NCBI GenBank assembly: GCA_023423045.1
Contig: JAFAGA010000043.1
Location: 1-64,000 of the forward strand
Length of the DNA: 64,000 bases
Direction: 5' to 3'
Origin: Bacillota bacterium
GTDB lineage: Bacteria > Bacillota > Clostridia > Lachnospirales > Lachnospiraceae
Part shown: piece by piece, positions 17,710 through 27,218 of the stretch
Layout of the letters: each line of letters opens with the position of its first letter
Position numbering within the stretch: the stretch's first letter is position 1
The notes under the pieces: model-generated
What the model was told of the DNA's origin: nothing
Seen by the model: only the letters and a program-made list of their open reading frames with translations
Databases searched by the model: none
Made by a program: the position numbers and the translations under genes

Positions 17710-17811
17710 AGCATTCTCTCCAATCTGCAGTGGGTTATATATTGAACAAAAAGCTTCAACTACAGAATAGCACAATAACAAAAGAAAATATAGCCAGGGT
17801 GTTATTCTTGA

Positions 17812-17840
17812 TTGACAAAATAAAATTGATACAATATAAT
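17812..17840 (+). promoter_or_regulatory. Consensus promoter of the TetR-CPBP operon
   Basis: A perfect TTGACA (17812-17817) and a perfect TATAAT (17835-17840) are separated by 17 bp. The -10 element lies inside the left arm of the large palindrome at 17830-17883, so a bound repressor would block RNA polymerase. Confidence 0.75.
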
Positions 17841-17883
17841 AAATAACATGCGTTAGGTAACATATGTTATTTATTATATTGTA
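17830..17883. promoter_or_regulatory. Large palindromic operator for the TetR-family regulator
   Basis: Arms 17830-17849 and 17864-17883 are perfect 20-bp inverted repeats around a 14-nt centre that itself contains GTTAGGTAAC, another dyad. The element covers the -10 box and the expected transcription start and ends 15 bp before the GTG of the regulator gene. Autoregulation by the downstream TetR protein is the simplest reading. Confidence 0.65.
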
Positions 17884-17897
17884 AGGAGGGAGATCCT

Positions 17898-18482
17898 GTG
17901 CCGCCTAAGATTAGAATAACAAAGGAACAAATTATTGATACAGCACTTCAAATTGTCAGGGAAAGGGGAATAGAAAGTCTGAATGCCCGTGATCTGGCGA
18001 AGGAGCTGGGCTGTTCCGTGCATCCCATATTTCGCGCATACAATTCGATGGAAGGACTTAAAATTGCCGTCTATAAAAAGGCTGAGGACATGTACAATCA
18101 CTGCATGTTAAGTGCCGGAGAAAGCGCAGGTGACGGATTCTTAAATATGGGCCTTGCCTACATTGATTTTGCCAAGAAAGAGAAAAATCTGTTCAAACTG
18201 CTATTTATGTCGGATGCCTTCAAGGAGCAAAGCATTATGGATATCGTGGGAACTACGGAGGGAGATGATGAAGTAACGGATATGCTGTCCCAAAGGACCG
18301 GGCTAAGTGCAAAAGCTGCAAAAGAATTATACGCCGGCATCTGGATTACAACACATGGGATCGCATCGATGTTCGCTACGAATAGCTGCCGGTTTAGCGA
18401 TGAGGAAAATAAAAGACTATTAAATAATTCCTTTATGGGATTAATACTAAAATTGAAAAGCGAAGAGGAGCACAGCAGATGA
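17898..18482 (+). CDS. TetR/AcrR-family transcriptional regulator
   Basis: This 194-residue regulator has an N-terminal helix-turn-helix at about residues 8-55 (QIIDTALQIVRERGIESLNARDLAKEL) followed by a helical ligand-binding domain with a WITTHGIASMFA segment typical of the WHG-type C-terminus. The GTG start is supported by AAGGAGGG 7 bp upstream. It is the first gene under the palindromic promoter and its stop overlaps the CPBP protease gene by ATGA, so it probably represses both itself and that gene. Confidence 0.85.
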   Translation: MPPKIRITKEQIIDTALQIVRERGIESLNARDLAKELGCSVHPIFRAYNSMEGLKIAVYKKAEDMYNHCMLSAGESAGDGFLNMGLAYIDFAKKEKNLFKLLFMSDAFKEQSIMDIVGTTEGDDEVTDMLSQRTGLSAKAAKELYAGIWITTHGIASMFATNSCRFSDEENKRLLNNSFMGLILKLKSEEEHSR

Positions 18483-19231
18483 AAAAATCTTATACAAAAA
18501 AGAATCCATATGTCATGGTGGTTTTAGCTGCATTTTTATGTACCTTTATGACAGCGTTAGGAACAGCCGTACCTCAGATAATCGACCTCAATACTGACGT
18601 GCAGATTGCAGTGACTACGGTTTTTCTCATGGTCTCAATTGCAATTGGAATTGTTCTTATGAAAAAATCAGGCTTTTCCCTGGCAGATCACGGCTTTCGA
18701 AGAAGTGAAGGAGAAACGAGCCGTAAATTGTGGTGGTATGCGCCTCTGGTAGTTATGGAGATACTGCCCATTATCATCTACGGCTTCAGTCCTGAAATTA
18801 AAGTGATACAGTATATTATCATAGCATTCTTTACAATCGCAGTTGGCTTCAATGAAGAAATTTATTTTCGGGGGCTTGCGCTTAAGCTGTTGGAGGAAAA
18901 GGGAAGCAAGAGGGCAATTATCTTCTCCTCTGTTGTATTCGGGATGCTTCATCTTGTAAATGCTCTGAATGACAAGGATACATTATATCTTGTTTTACAA
19001 ATATTCTTTGCTTTTTTAGTTGGCTTTGTGCTTGCAGAAATAGTGAGTGTCACAAAAAGTCTCTGGATCGTTATTATCTGGCATGCGGCCCATGATTTTA
19101 TTGCCAGTACGACAAGTGAGGCTCTTGATGCCGGAGCATTGATTATTCTGGCAATTCAAGTGGGAATTCTATTGGTTTATGCAGTATATATCTGGAAAAC
19201 AGGGATACGCCACATGAATGAGGACCGGTAA
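18479..19231 (+). CDS. CPBP-family intramembrane metalloprotease
   Basis: The 250-residue protein has about seven to eight membrane helices. The ABI/CAAX-protease motifs are intact: Glu126-Glu127 with Arg131 (EEIYFRG), His158 (FGMLHLVN) and His202 with His205 (WHAAHD). Such proteases cut within membranes. Bacterial members take part in bacteriocin self-immunity, signalling or protein secretion. Translational coupling to a TetR regulator suggests induction by a small molecule or membrane stress. The substrate is unknown. Confidence 0.85.
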   Translation: MKKSYTKKNPYVMVVLAAFLCTFMTALGTAVPQIIDLNTDVQIAVTTVFLMVSIAIGIVLMKKSGFSLADHGFRRSEGETSRKLWWYAPLVVMEILPIIIYGFSPEIKVIQYIIIAFFTIAVGFNEEIYFRGLALKLLEEKGSKRAIIFSSVVFGMLHLVNALNDKDTLYLVLQIFFAFLVGFVLAEIVSVTKSLWIVIIWHAAHDFIASTTSEALDAGALIILAIQVGILLVYAVYIWKTGIRHMNEDR

Positions 19232-19373
19232 AATTAAGATCATGGCACTCGGGATTGCTTGACTTAATGATCCTGGAATTGTATACTGAAAACGCAATTA
19301 TATTAATTGCAGCGTTGACTGTAATGGATATAGACGAGAAATAACGCAGTATACATTGGATGGAGGAATCTCA

Positions 19374-20528
19374 GTGGGTGAAGATAATATAACTAAAATA
19401 GAGTATTTGGACAAGGAAATCATTCTCCTTGCAACAGCACATGTATCAAAGGAGAGCGCGGAACTTGTAAAAAAGGTGATTGAAGAAGAACGTCCGGATA
19501 GCGTCTGCATTGAACTTGATGAAGACCGTTATCAGAGTTTAATAAAGCCTAAGGCTTGGGAGGAGACGGATCTAATCAAGGTGATTAAGGCGAAAAAGGT
19601 GGGGTTTATGGTAGCAAATCTCTTTCTTGGGTCCTATCAAAAAAAGATGGCTCTAAAGCTGGGCAATCCTGTCGGAGGGGAAATGCTTCAGGGAATAGAA
19701 AGCGCAAAGGAGACCGGGGCGGCCCTGGTGCTGGCGGACCGCAGCCTTCAGACCACCTTTTTGCGTATCTGGCGGAAATTAAATTTATGGGACAAGGCAA
19801 AATTGATTGGAGGTCTTCTGTTTTCTGAAGAAGATTCTGATTTTACCAGCGATGATTTGCAGAAAATGCTGGAAGAAGACATGCTGGAAGCGGCAATGGC
19901 CGGCTTAAAGAAGGATTTTCCCAAGGTGGGGGAAGTGCTAATCAGTGAAAGGGATCAATATCTGGCATCCAAGATAAAGGAAGCGCCCGGCAAAAAGATA
20001 GTTGCCGTATTGGGCGGCGGGCATGTGCCCGGCATTAAGAAGGAGATATTCGTTGACCGGAACATAGAAGAGATATCCGTGGTTCCGCCCAAAAGCCGCT
20101 TTTCGAAGATTGCCGGCTGGATTATTCCGGCTCTCATAACCGGGCTTTTGGTATATTCCTTTGTGCTCAATATTCAAACCGGTCTGCAGCAGTTATCGGC
20201 ATGGGTGTTGTGGACAGGAGTATTGGCTGCGGCATTCACGGCATTATCCTTTGCCCATCCTCTCAGCATTCTTACTTCCTTTGTTCTGGCGCCGCTGACT
20301 ACGCTGCATCCGCTTCTGGCCTGCGGATGGTTTACGGGTATCACGGAAGCCACATTAAAAAAGCCTACGGTCAAGGATGTGCAGAACGTTCAGACAGACA
20401 TTTTCTCAATTAAGGGCTTTTTTACGAACCGCTTGCTTAAAACGATCCTGGTTATGTTTATGGCGAATCTGGGTGCCTCCATCGGTACCTTTATTGCAGG
20501 TACAAATCTCATCAGAAGCTTGTTTTAA
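19374..20528 (+). CDS. TraB/PrgY-family membrane protein
   Basis: The 384-residue protein has a soluble N-terminal TraB domain (about 1-235), with ATAHVSKES, the ELDEDRY motif and LGGGHVPGI. A C-terminal membrane part follows with about four helices (245-384). PrgY limits pheromone activity in enterococci. The TraB fold resembles Tiki/EreA-type hydrolases, so a protease-like role is possible. A TTG at 19356 is the farthest start, but GTG at 19374 is preferred because GGAGG lies 7 bp before it. It ends at a strong terminator. Confidence 0.8.
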   Translation: MGEDNITKIEYLDKEIILLATAHVSKESAELVKKVIEEERPDSVCIELDEDRYQSLIKPKAWEETDLIKVIKAKKVGFMVANLFLGSYQKKMALKLGNPVGGEMLQGIESAKETGAALVLADRSLQTTFLRIWRKLNLWDKAKLIGGLLFSEEDSDFTSDDLQKMLEEDMLEAAMAGLKKDFPKVGEVLISERDQYLASKIKEAPGKKIVAVLGGGHVPGIKKEIFVDRNIEEISVVPPKSRFSKIAGWIIPALITGLLVYSFVLNIQTGLQQLSAWVLWTGVLAAAFTALSFAHPLSILTSFVLAPLTTLHPLLACGWFTGITEATLKKPTVKDVQNVQTDIFSIKGFFTNRLLKTILVMFMANLGASIGTFIAGTNLIRSLF

Positions 20529-20537
20529 CAAAGTAAC

Positions 20538-20578
20538 CCGGCAGGAAGACAGTGAACTGGACACTGACTTCCTGCCGG
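20538..20578. terminator. Bidirectional terminator between TraB-like and YeiH-like genes
   Basis: CCGGCAGGAAG at 20538-20548 pairs with its complement at 20568-20578, extended by CAGTG/CACTG inside, around a short loop. The two flanking genes converge here, so the stem probably stops transcription from both sides. Confidence 0.75.
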
Positions 20579-20634
20579 ATTTAAGTTGCAGGCGAGAGCG
20601 GTTCACAGAGCCTGCCGCCGGTTGTCCGGATATC

Positions 20635-21693
20635 CTAGAGAAGATGAAGCGCCCGCTGCAGCAGAAGACTCACCAAAGCGATTGCCGTCCAGCAGAAGAA
20701 ACCCAGGAGGATTGGCTTGCCGCCGCGCTTTATCAGCTTTACCAGGTCTGTATTTAATCCGATGGCAGCCATTGCCATGACGATAAGGAATTTGCTCAGC
20801 TGCTTAAGATAGGAAAAGACAGTCAGGGTGGCCGTTAGAGCACTGCCGCTGCATAAGCCGGTAAGCACCGTGGTAACAACGGAAGCAAGGATAAAATATA
20901 GAATGAACCTGGGGAAGATCCTTTGGATGGATACGGCTGCTGCCGGGTCCGAATTGCTTCGGCGGGCTTTCTTAAGCTGCAGAAGGGAGAGCACCAACGT
21001 AATCGGGATAATTGCCAGGGTCCGGGTCAGCTTCACTATGGTGGCATAGCCCAGTACCGCGCCGTTGGTTCCATGAAGGGTGTCCCAGGTGGATGCGGCT
21101 GCAGTTACGGAAGAGGTGTCATTGATAGCTGTTCCGGCGAACAACCCGAAGCCATTGTCGGATAAGCCCAGGATGGAGCCCAGGGCAGGAAAAAGGATGG
21201 CGGCGGTCACATTGAAGAGAAAAATCACTGAGATGGACTGGGCAATTTCTTCATCATCCGCTTGAATGACAGGTGCGGTGGCAGCAATTGCAGAGCCCCC
21301 GCAAATAGAGGAACCTACTCCGATTAAGGTAGAGATTTTTCCCGGTACCTTCAAGATCTTGTGCAGCACAAAAGCAGTCAGCAGGGAGACAGAGATGGTG
21401 GAGAGAATGATGGGCAGGGAGGTCAGGCCAACCTTTCCCACGGTAGCCAGATTCATGCCAAACCCCAGCAGAACAACAGCGTACTGGAGAACTTTCCTTG
21501 AGGTAAAAGAAATTCCGTTTTGAAAAGAGGACTTATCTCCACGCATCCCTGCAAGGAGCATGCCTGCAGCCATGGCGATGACAGGGGCTCCGACAATCTC
21601 CAATTTGTTAATAAATTTGACCATAAGCCACACGGGGATCGCTATGGCAAGGCATAATAAAAGTCCCCTGCCGTTCTTTTTATAAAAATTCAT
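20635..21693 (-). CDS. YeiH/UPF0324-family membrane transporter (putative sulfur-anion exporter)
   Basis: The 352-residue protein has about ten membrane helices and the UPF0324 hallmarks GVGSSICGGSAIAATAPVI and GTAINDTSSVTAAA. Family members are annotated as putative sulfate exporters, on thin evidence. The start is set to the ATG at 21693, where GGAGG lies 5 bp upstream. A longer frame to 21816 has no such site and would add a hydrophilic tail. The gene is divergent from a LysR regulator, the arrangement seen for yeiH-yeiE pairs, so LysR control is likely. Confidence 0.85.
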   Translation of the reverse strand: MNFYKKNGRGLLLCLAIAIPVWLMVKFINKLEIVGAPVIAMAAGMLLAGMRGDKSSFQNGISFTSRKVLQYAVVLLGFGMNLATVGKVGLTSLPIILSTISVSLLTAFVLHKILKVPGKISTLIGVGSSICGGSAIAATAPVIQADDEEIAQSISVIFLFNVTAAILFPALGSILGLSDNGFGLFAGTAINDTSSVTAAASTWDTLHGTNGAVLGYATIVKLTRTLAIIPITLVLSLLQLKKARRSNSDPAAAVSIQRIFPRFILYFILASVVTTVLTGLCSGSALTATLTVFSYLKQLSKFLIVMAMAAIGLNTDLVKLIKRGGKPILLGFFCWTAIALVSLLLQRALHLL

Positions 21694-21834
21694 AGTTACC
21701 TCCAATCCTATAGTACACAGATTTGGTTGCAGCTTGTCCCATGTTATCTGGATTGCGACCAATCCGGTTCTTTCATCGGTTATTATCCTCAAATAAACTA
21801 GCATAGATCTATACATAAAGTAAAATTATTTATA

Positions 21835-21863
21835 TTGATGGAATGATAAAAATAAATTATGAT
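21835..21863 (+). promoter_or_regulatory. Promoter candidate and LysR-type site in the yeiH-lysR intergenic region
   Basis: TTGATG (21835-21840) and TATGAT (21858-21863) have 17-bp spacing upstream of the LysR gene. The interrupted dyad ATTGAT (21834-21839) with ATCAAT (21867-21872) overlaps the same promoter and could be an autoregulatory LysR site. Confidence 0.35.
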
Positions 21864-21908
21864 AAAATCAATTGGTAACAATAAAATATAATAAATGAAG
21901 GTGAAACC

Positions 21909-22853
21909 ATGTTGGATTTTAGGATAGAGACCTTTTTATGTGTTTGTAAGCATATGAATTATACGAAGGCGGCACAGGAATTAAATATTACACAGCCTGG
22001 AGTATCACAGCACATTAAGTATTTGGAAAACTATTATGGGGACAGACTCTTTGAATATTCCAACAAATCCTTGGAATTAACCCGTGCAGGAATGGATTTG
22101 CGAAATGCCATGCTGTCCATTAAACAGGATACGATTCAACTGAAAAGAAGGATACAGGTCCGGGCGTCGGAAGGCGGGAGTGTCCGTTTTGGGGCTACGC
22201 TGACCATTGGTGAATTCATGCTTCCCAATAATCTGATCAGCCTGATTAAGAATAACAGCAGACTGCAGGTGGAATTTACAATTGCCGATACCAGGAAACT
22301 GCTGTCCCTGCTGGAGGCAGGAAGCATTGATTTTGCCATTGTGGAGGGATATTTTGAAAAAGGGGAGTATGATTATATCACGGTGTCCAGAGAAGCCTAC
22401 CGTCCGGTATGCGGAAGGAATTATCCCCTGGAAGAGATAAGAGATTTTCAGGAGCTGCTGGGACATAACCTGATTGTGCGGGAAGAGGGCTCAGGAACGA
22501 AGGAGATTTTGGAGAGATATCTTTCCGAAAAGGGATACTCCATTAAGGATTTTGCCCGGACGACTACCATCAGCAGTATTCATATAATAAAGCATCTGCT
22601 GGAGAACAACTGCGGAATCAGCTTTCTGTATGAAATAGCGGTCAAAAAGGAGCTGGAGGCTAACACGCTGAGAAGCATTGAGCTTCCCGATTTTCCGCTA
22701 TACCATGAATTTAATTTTATCTGGCGTAAAAACAGCGTATTCAAGGAGTACTACCACTCCCTGTTCTCACTGATTGTATCTTCCGTACAAGAACCCTTTT
22801 CCACAGCCGGGGACCCCTCTTCCTGCGTCTTTGATGACAGCCGGCAATCATAA
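21909..22853 (+). CDS. LysR-family transcriptional regulator
   Basis: The 314-residue regulator has an N-terminal winged helix-turn-helix (MNYTKAAQELNITQPGVSQHIKYLE, about residues 17-41) and a CysB/CysL-like effector domain (about 90-295). The motif REEGSGTKEILER matches the anion-binding loop of YeiE/CysL-type regulators. It is divergent from the YeiH-like transporter gene 215 bp away and most likely controls it in response to a sulfur or similar small anion. The last 20 residues are polar and variable. Confidence 0.85.
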   Translation: MLDFRIETFLCVCKHMNYTKAAQELNITQPGVSQHIKYLENYYGDRLFEYSNKSLELTRAGMDLRNAMLSIKQDTIQLKRRIQVRASEGGSVRFGATLTIGEFMLPNNLISLIKNNSRLQVEFTIADTRKLLSLLEAGSIDFAIVEGYFEKGEYDYITVSREAYRPVCGRNYPLEEIRDFQELLGHNLIVREEGSGTKEILERYLSEKGYSIKDFARTTTISSIHIIKHLLENNCGISFLYEIAVKKELEANTLRSIELPDFPLYHEFNFIWRKNSVFKEYYHSLFSLIVSSVQEPFSTAGDPSSCVFDDSRQS

Positions 22854-23055
22854 GGGGGGCCGGATTGCCCCGGCAGGGATTTCCTGCATATTATGCATCA
22901 TAGGGATTTATAATAGACGGCAGATCATAAAAAATGGCTCGGAATAGCCGCTTTTCACCGATAAATCCATAAATATAGAAAAAACAATTGAAAGAAGGCA
23001 TTTAAAATGATAAAATTCTGCTGTAATCAATGAAAATCCGACATAATACAAAAAA

Positions 23056-23136
23056 GCGTAGTGAGCATGATGCGAGCTTGCTCGCAAGCGTGATCGAGCT
23101 GGAGATCATGAACGCGATCTATGTTCATGATATAAT
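23056..23136. repeat. Two-hairpin repeat element, copy A
   Basis: This 81-bp element opens with GCGTAGTGAG and ends with GTTCATGATATAAT. It holds hairpin 1 (TGCGAGC, TT, GCTCGCA at 23071-23086) and hairpin 2 (ATCATGAAC at about 23105-23113 with GTTCATGAT at 23123-23131). A second copy with the same ends and both stems is at 27251-27332. It lies 66 bp upstream of glgP. The rest of the 348-bp gap from 22854 shows no gene. Confidence 0.7.
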
Positions 23137-23201
23137 CATGGGGACAAAATGTTCCTTTGACTTGAGAATGACATATATCACTACAGAAGGAGTGCTTAAA
23201 G

Positions 23202-25652
23202 TTGGAGATTAATAAAGAGGAATTGAAAAAAAGTGTGGGCAATTATGTGAAATTATTGTACCGCAAGACTATAGAAGAGGTTACGCCCCAGCAATTATTC
23301 CAGGTGGTCGCTTATTCTATCAAAGACATTTTAGTTGACCAATGGATGGAAACTCATAAGGAGTATGAGAAGCAGGATGCCAAGACTGTCTATTACCTTT
23401 CCATGGAATTCCTTATGGGAAGGGCCCTTGGCAATACCATAATCAATCTTCGTGCCAGTCAGGCAGTGGAGGAGGTACTGGATGAGCTGGGTCTGGATTT
23501 GAATCTGATCGAGGATCAGGAGCCCGATGCAGCCCTTGGGAACGGAGGGCTGGGAAGATTGGCAGCTTGCTTCCTGGATTCCCTTTCCACACTGGGCTAT
23601 CCGGCCTATGGCTGTGGTATCCGGTATAAATACGGTATGTTTAAGCAGACGATTGTGGATGGCTTTCAGGTAGAGAGACCGGATGATTGGCTGAAGGACG
23701 GCAATCCCTTTGAGATGAAAAGGGCGGAGTATGCAGCCTGTGTCAAATTCGGAGGATATGTCAGTGTCCATAAAGGGGAAGATGGCCGGGACAGATTCGT
23801 GCAGGAGAACTGTCAGTCTGTGAGGGCAATTCCTTATGATTTGCCCGTGGTGGGCTATGGGAATAACGTGGTCAATACCCTTCGTATCTGGGATGCGGAG
23901 GCAATTGATACCTTCAATCTGGATTCCTTTGATAAAGGGGATTATCAGAAAGCGGTGGAGCAGCAGAATCTGGCGAGAACCATCTGTGAAGTGCTCTATC
24001 CCAATGACAATCATTACGCAGGAAAGGAGCTGCGCTTAAAGCAGCAATATTTCTTTGTATCCGCCAGTGTTCAGCGGGCGGTGGCAAAATACATGGAAAC
24101 CCATGAGGATGTCTGCAGGCTACATGAAAAGGTATGCTTCCAGATGAACGACACCCATCCGACGGTAGCGGTGGCGGAGCTGATGCGGATTCTCCTGGAT
24201 GATTATTATCTGACCTGGGAGGAAGCGTGGGCCGTGACCAACCGGACCTGTGCCTATACGAATCATACCATCATGTCGGAGGCCCTGGAAAAATGGCCGC
24301 AGGAGCTGTTCCAAAGACTTCTCCCGAGAATCTACCAGATTGTCGAGGAAATCAACCGACGCTTCGTGGAAGAGATTCGGAACAGATATCCCGGAGATGA
24401 CAGCAGGATTCAGAGGATGGCCATACTCTCCTATGGTCAGGTGAGAATGGCTCATCTGGCAATCGCGGCAAGCTTTTCTGTCAATGGTGTTGCACGGCTT
24501 CATACTCAGATATTAATGCACCAGCAATTAAAGGATTTCTATGAAATGATGCCGGAGAAATTCAACAATAAGACCAACGGCATTACCCAGAGACGCTTCC
24601 TGCTACACGGGAATCCTCTGCTGGCATCCTGGGTTACTGAAAAGATCGGGGATGGCTGGATCACCGACCTGCCCCATATTCAGGAGCTGGCACCTTATGC
24701 GGAGGATGCTGTCTGCCAGGCCAGGTTCATGGATATCAAATACCGGAATAAGGTAAGGCTTGCAGAGTATATTAAGGAGCACAACCATATTGAAGTGAGT
24801 CCTGACTCGATCTTTGACGTTCAGGTAAAGAGACTTCATGAATATAAACGTCAGCTTCTGAATATTTTGCATGTAATGCATTTATATAATAAGATTAAGA
24901 ATAATCCGCAGATGGACTTTTACCCCAGAACCTTTATCTTCGGGGCGAAGGCTTCCGCAGGCTATCGCAGGGCGAAAGCGATCATCAAGCTGATCAACAG
25001 TGTAGGAAATGTGATTAATAACGATGCATCCATCGATGGTAAGCTTAAGGTGGTATTTATAGAAAATTACCGTGTCTCCAATGCGGAATTGATCTTTGCG
25101 GCGGCGGATGTCTCCGAGCAGATTTCCACTGCAAGCAAGGAGGCCTCTGGAACCGGCAATATGAAGTTTATGCTAAATGGTGCCCTGACTTTGGGAACCA
25201 TGGACGGAGCCAATGTTGAGATTGTGGAGGAGGTAGGTGCGGAGAATGCATTTATCTTCGGTCTGAGCTCGGATGAAGTAATTGCTTATGAGCATAACGG
25301 CCATTATAATCCAAGGGATATCTTCGAGGCGGACAGCGACATAAGAATGGTGCTGGATCAATTAGTGAACGGATTTTATTCCCCCGAGAATCTCGAGCTG
25401 TTCAGGGAAATATATACATCCCTGCTGGATAGCACAGGCGGAGAGCGTGCGGACCAATACTTTATCTTAAAGGATTTCCGCGCCTATGAAGAGGCACAGC
25501 AGAAGGTGGAGCAAGCTTACCGGAATCCAACCCTATGGGCAAAATCCGCCATATTGAATGTTGCTCATTGCGGTAAATTTTCCTCCGACAGGACCATTGA
25601 AGAATACGTCAAGGATATCTGGCATCTGGAAAAAGTAAAAATTGAATTGTAA
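23202..25652 (+). CDS. glgP: Glycogen/starch/alpha-glucan phosphorylase
   Basis: The enzyme removes glucose units from the non-reducing ends of alpha-1,4-glucans as glucose 1-phosphate, using pyridoxal phosphate in the cytoplasm. The 816 residues match the usual size. The N-terminal region has YYLSMEFLMGRALGN, and the PLP site reads EASGTGNMKFMLNGA with Lys655 as the Schiff-base lysine. The start is a TTG, with GGAG about 10 bp upstream and no better in-frame codon. It is a single-gene unit with no other glycogen genes nearby. Downstream, GGGCGGT (25687-25693) and ACCGCCC (25734-25740) can form a long hairpin. Confidence 0.95.
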   Translation: MEINKEELKKSVGNYVKLLYRKTIEEVTPQQLFQVVAYSIKDILVDQWMETHKEYEKQDAKTVYYLSMEFLMGRALGNTIINLRASQAVEEVLDELGLDLNLIEDQEPDAALGNGGLGRLAACFLDSLSTLGYPAYGCGIRYKYGMFKQTIVDGFQVERPDDWLKDGNPFEMKRAEYAACVKFGGYVSVHKGEDGRDRFVQENCQSVRAIPYDLPVVGYGNNVVNTLRIWDAEAIDTFNLDSFDKGDYQKAVEQQNLARTICEVLYPNDNHYAGKELRLKQQYFFVSASVQRAVAKYMETHEDVCRLHEKVCFQMNDTHPTVAVAELMRILLDDYYLTWEEAWAVTNRTCAYTNHTIMSEALEKWPQELFQRLLPRIYQIVEEINRRFVEEIRNRYPGDDSRIQRMAILSYGQVRMAHLAIAASFSVNGVARLHTQILMHQQLKDFYEMMPEKFNNKTNGITQRRFLLHGNPLLASWVTEKIGDGWITDLPHIQELAPYAEDAVCQARFMDIKYRNKVRLAEYIKEHNHIEVSPDSIFDVQVKRLHEYKRQLLNILHVMHLYNKIKNNPQMDFYPRTFIFGAKASAGYRRAKAIIKLINSVGNVINNDASIDGKLKVVFIENYRVSNAELIFAAADVSEQISTASKEASGTGNMKFMLNGALTLGTMDGANVEIVEEVGAENAFIFGLSSDEVIAYEHNGHYNPRDIFEADSDIRMVLDQLVNGFYSPENLELFREIYTSLLDSTGGERADQYFILKDFRAYEEAQQKVEQAYRNPTLWAKSAILNVAHCGKFSSDRTIEEYVKDIWHLEKVKIEL

Positions 25653-25823
25653 TAAATAGAATCCCTATCTTGTGATTATCATATCCGGGCGGTTACGAAA
25701 CACAATGCTGGTTTTATCCGGCGGATGCTTCGGACCGCCCGAAACACTAACTGATAGCGGACAAGAATCAAAGCATTGTTTAGGAAAGATTTTTAGAATA
25801 ACTTTAAGAAGGGAAGGGTTGTT

Positions 25824-26930
25824 ATGAAGGGATTGGAGCTATGTGAGGGGTTTTTTCATGAGGAGGCGGAACCGCTTTTACAGAAGTATTTTCCGGAGCT
25901 GGCTTATACTGCAGGGCTGCTGGGATATGGTTCGGATGTGCTGGGATATGATGATGAAACCTCGACGGATCATATGTGGGGACCCCGATTTTATTTATTT
26001 CTGAACAGGAAGGATTTGCACTATAAAAGCAGGATAGAGGAGGTCTTTTCTGAGGGACTGCCATACTCCTATCTGGGCTACAGTGTCAATTTTTCAGAGC
26101 CTGATCCGGAGGATAACGGAGTACGCCATGCCATGTTTATTCAGCAGGGGAAGATATCGCCCCTTATATTCATAGAGCATATCGATGATTTTATCGAGAG
26201 CTATATCGGAAGAAGCGATCTGGAGAATCTGGATATCCTGGATTGGCTTACTTTTTCGGAGCATCGGCTTCTGGCTCTGACCTCGGGGAAAATATTTAAG
26301 GATATGCTGGGGATAAAGGATAAGCTGCGCGTTCTGTCCTTTTATCCGGAGAAGATAAAACGGTACCTGCTGGCATCGAACTGGGCGATTATTTCGGAGG
26401 AGCAGGCATTTGTCAGAAGATGTGCGGATTGTAATGATGATATCGGTTCCAGGATAATCACGGCCCGAATTGCGGAACGCCTGATAAGGCTCTGCTTCCT
26501 TTACCGGAACCGGTATGCCCCTTATAGCAAATGGATGGGGACCGCTTTTCGAAGGCTGGAGATAGGAGCTGATATTTTTAAAAACATAGAGAAGGCGCTG
26601 TCTGCCGGGGATATTGCCGGACGTGAAGAAGCTCTTGTTGCGGCGCAGAAATTAGTAGGCGACCTGCATAATCAATGCAAGATAACGAAGCCGGTGGAAT
26701 GTTCTATCGGTAATTATTTTGGCAGGAATATAAAGGTGATTCGCGCAGAGCGTTTTGCGGAGGCTATTATGGAGCAGCTGAAGGGGACGCCCTTTGAGGG
26801 GATGCCGCTAATATCCACCTTCAGCCAGGTAGGCAATCTGACTGCGTTAACCGAAAACAACAGTTATACTCCCAGAGTAAAGGAAATATACCGAACCAAA
26901 GGAGGAAGCTATGAACAAGGAAATGCTTAG
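25824..26930 (+). CDS. DUF4037-family protein (nucleotidyltransferase-like)
   Basis: The 368-residue protein resembles DUF4037. Near the N-terminus the segment YGSDVLGYDDETSTDHMWGP looks like a polymerase-beta-type nucleotidyltransferase signature (Gly-Ser followed by spaced acidic residues). A long helical C-terminal region follows. No membrane or signal segments are seen. In other Clostridia a DUF4125 gene often follows such genes. Here a short broken ORF overlaps the last 20 bp instead. No function is established. Confidence 0.7.
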   Translation: MKGLELCEGFFHEEAEPLLQKYFPELAYTAGLLGYGSDVLGYDDETSTDHMWGPRFYLFLNRKDLHYKSRIEEVFSEGLPYSYLGYSVNFSEPDPEDNGVRHAMFIQQGKISPLIFIEHIDDFIESYIGRSDLENLDILDWLTFSEHRLLALTSGKIFKDMLGIKDKLRVLSFYPEKIKRYLLASNWAIISEEQAFVRRCADCNDDIGSRIITARIAERLIRLCFLYRNRYAPYSKWMGTAFRRLEIGADIFKNIEKALSAGDIAGREEALVAAQKLVGDLHNQCKITKPVECSIGNYFGRNIKVIRAERFAEAIMEQLKGTPFEGMPLISTFSQVGNLTALTENNSYTPRVKEIYRTKGGSYEQGNA

Positions 26931-27125
26931 AAAACAAGCCGATCAGTACTTCAATGTTTGGCAGGAATTGAGGTGTACCCAAAAAGCACTTTCTGAGCAT
27001 ACATTTCTTCCAAAGCAAACAATCAATGCAATGCCATGGCCGCAGATATTAAATTGACGAAAGAAGAGTACATCGAAATTAATAAGTTATTATCCGATAT
27101 TGATTTCATGGAAGTAAATTTCTAA
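26911..27125 (+). pseudogene. Small gene broken by a 5-bp tandem duplication
   Basis: From ATG 26911 (GGAGG 6 bp upstream) the frame reads 47 residues and stops at 27058. A second frame, from about 27034 to 27125, continues with coding character (AADIKLTKEEYIEINKLL). The junction at about 27022-27036 is AATGC repeated twice. Removing one copy joins both parts into a protein of about 70 residues, with no stop in between. The family is not recognised. It overlaps the end of the DUF4037 gene, so it was probably co-translated with it. Confidence 0.5.
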
Positions 27126-27218
27126 TACAAATCCATTAATACTGAAATCTTTGAGCCGAAGGATCTCTTGGCCCTTCTGACATCAGAGGGCAATAAGAGG
27201 GCAGATTGTAAAAAGTAC

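Noticed and set aside
23331..24014. 227-codon minus-strand frame within glgP
   Set aside because: It is a shadow of a long, strongly coding plus-strand gene, with no ribosome binding site or recognisable protein motif.
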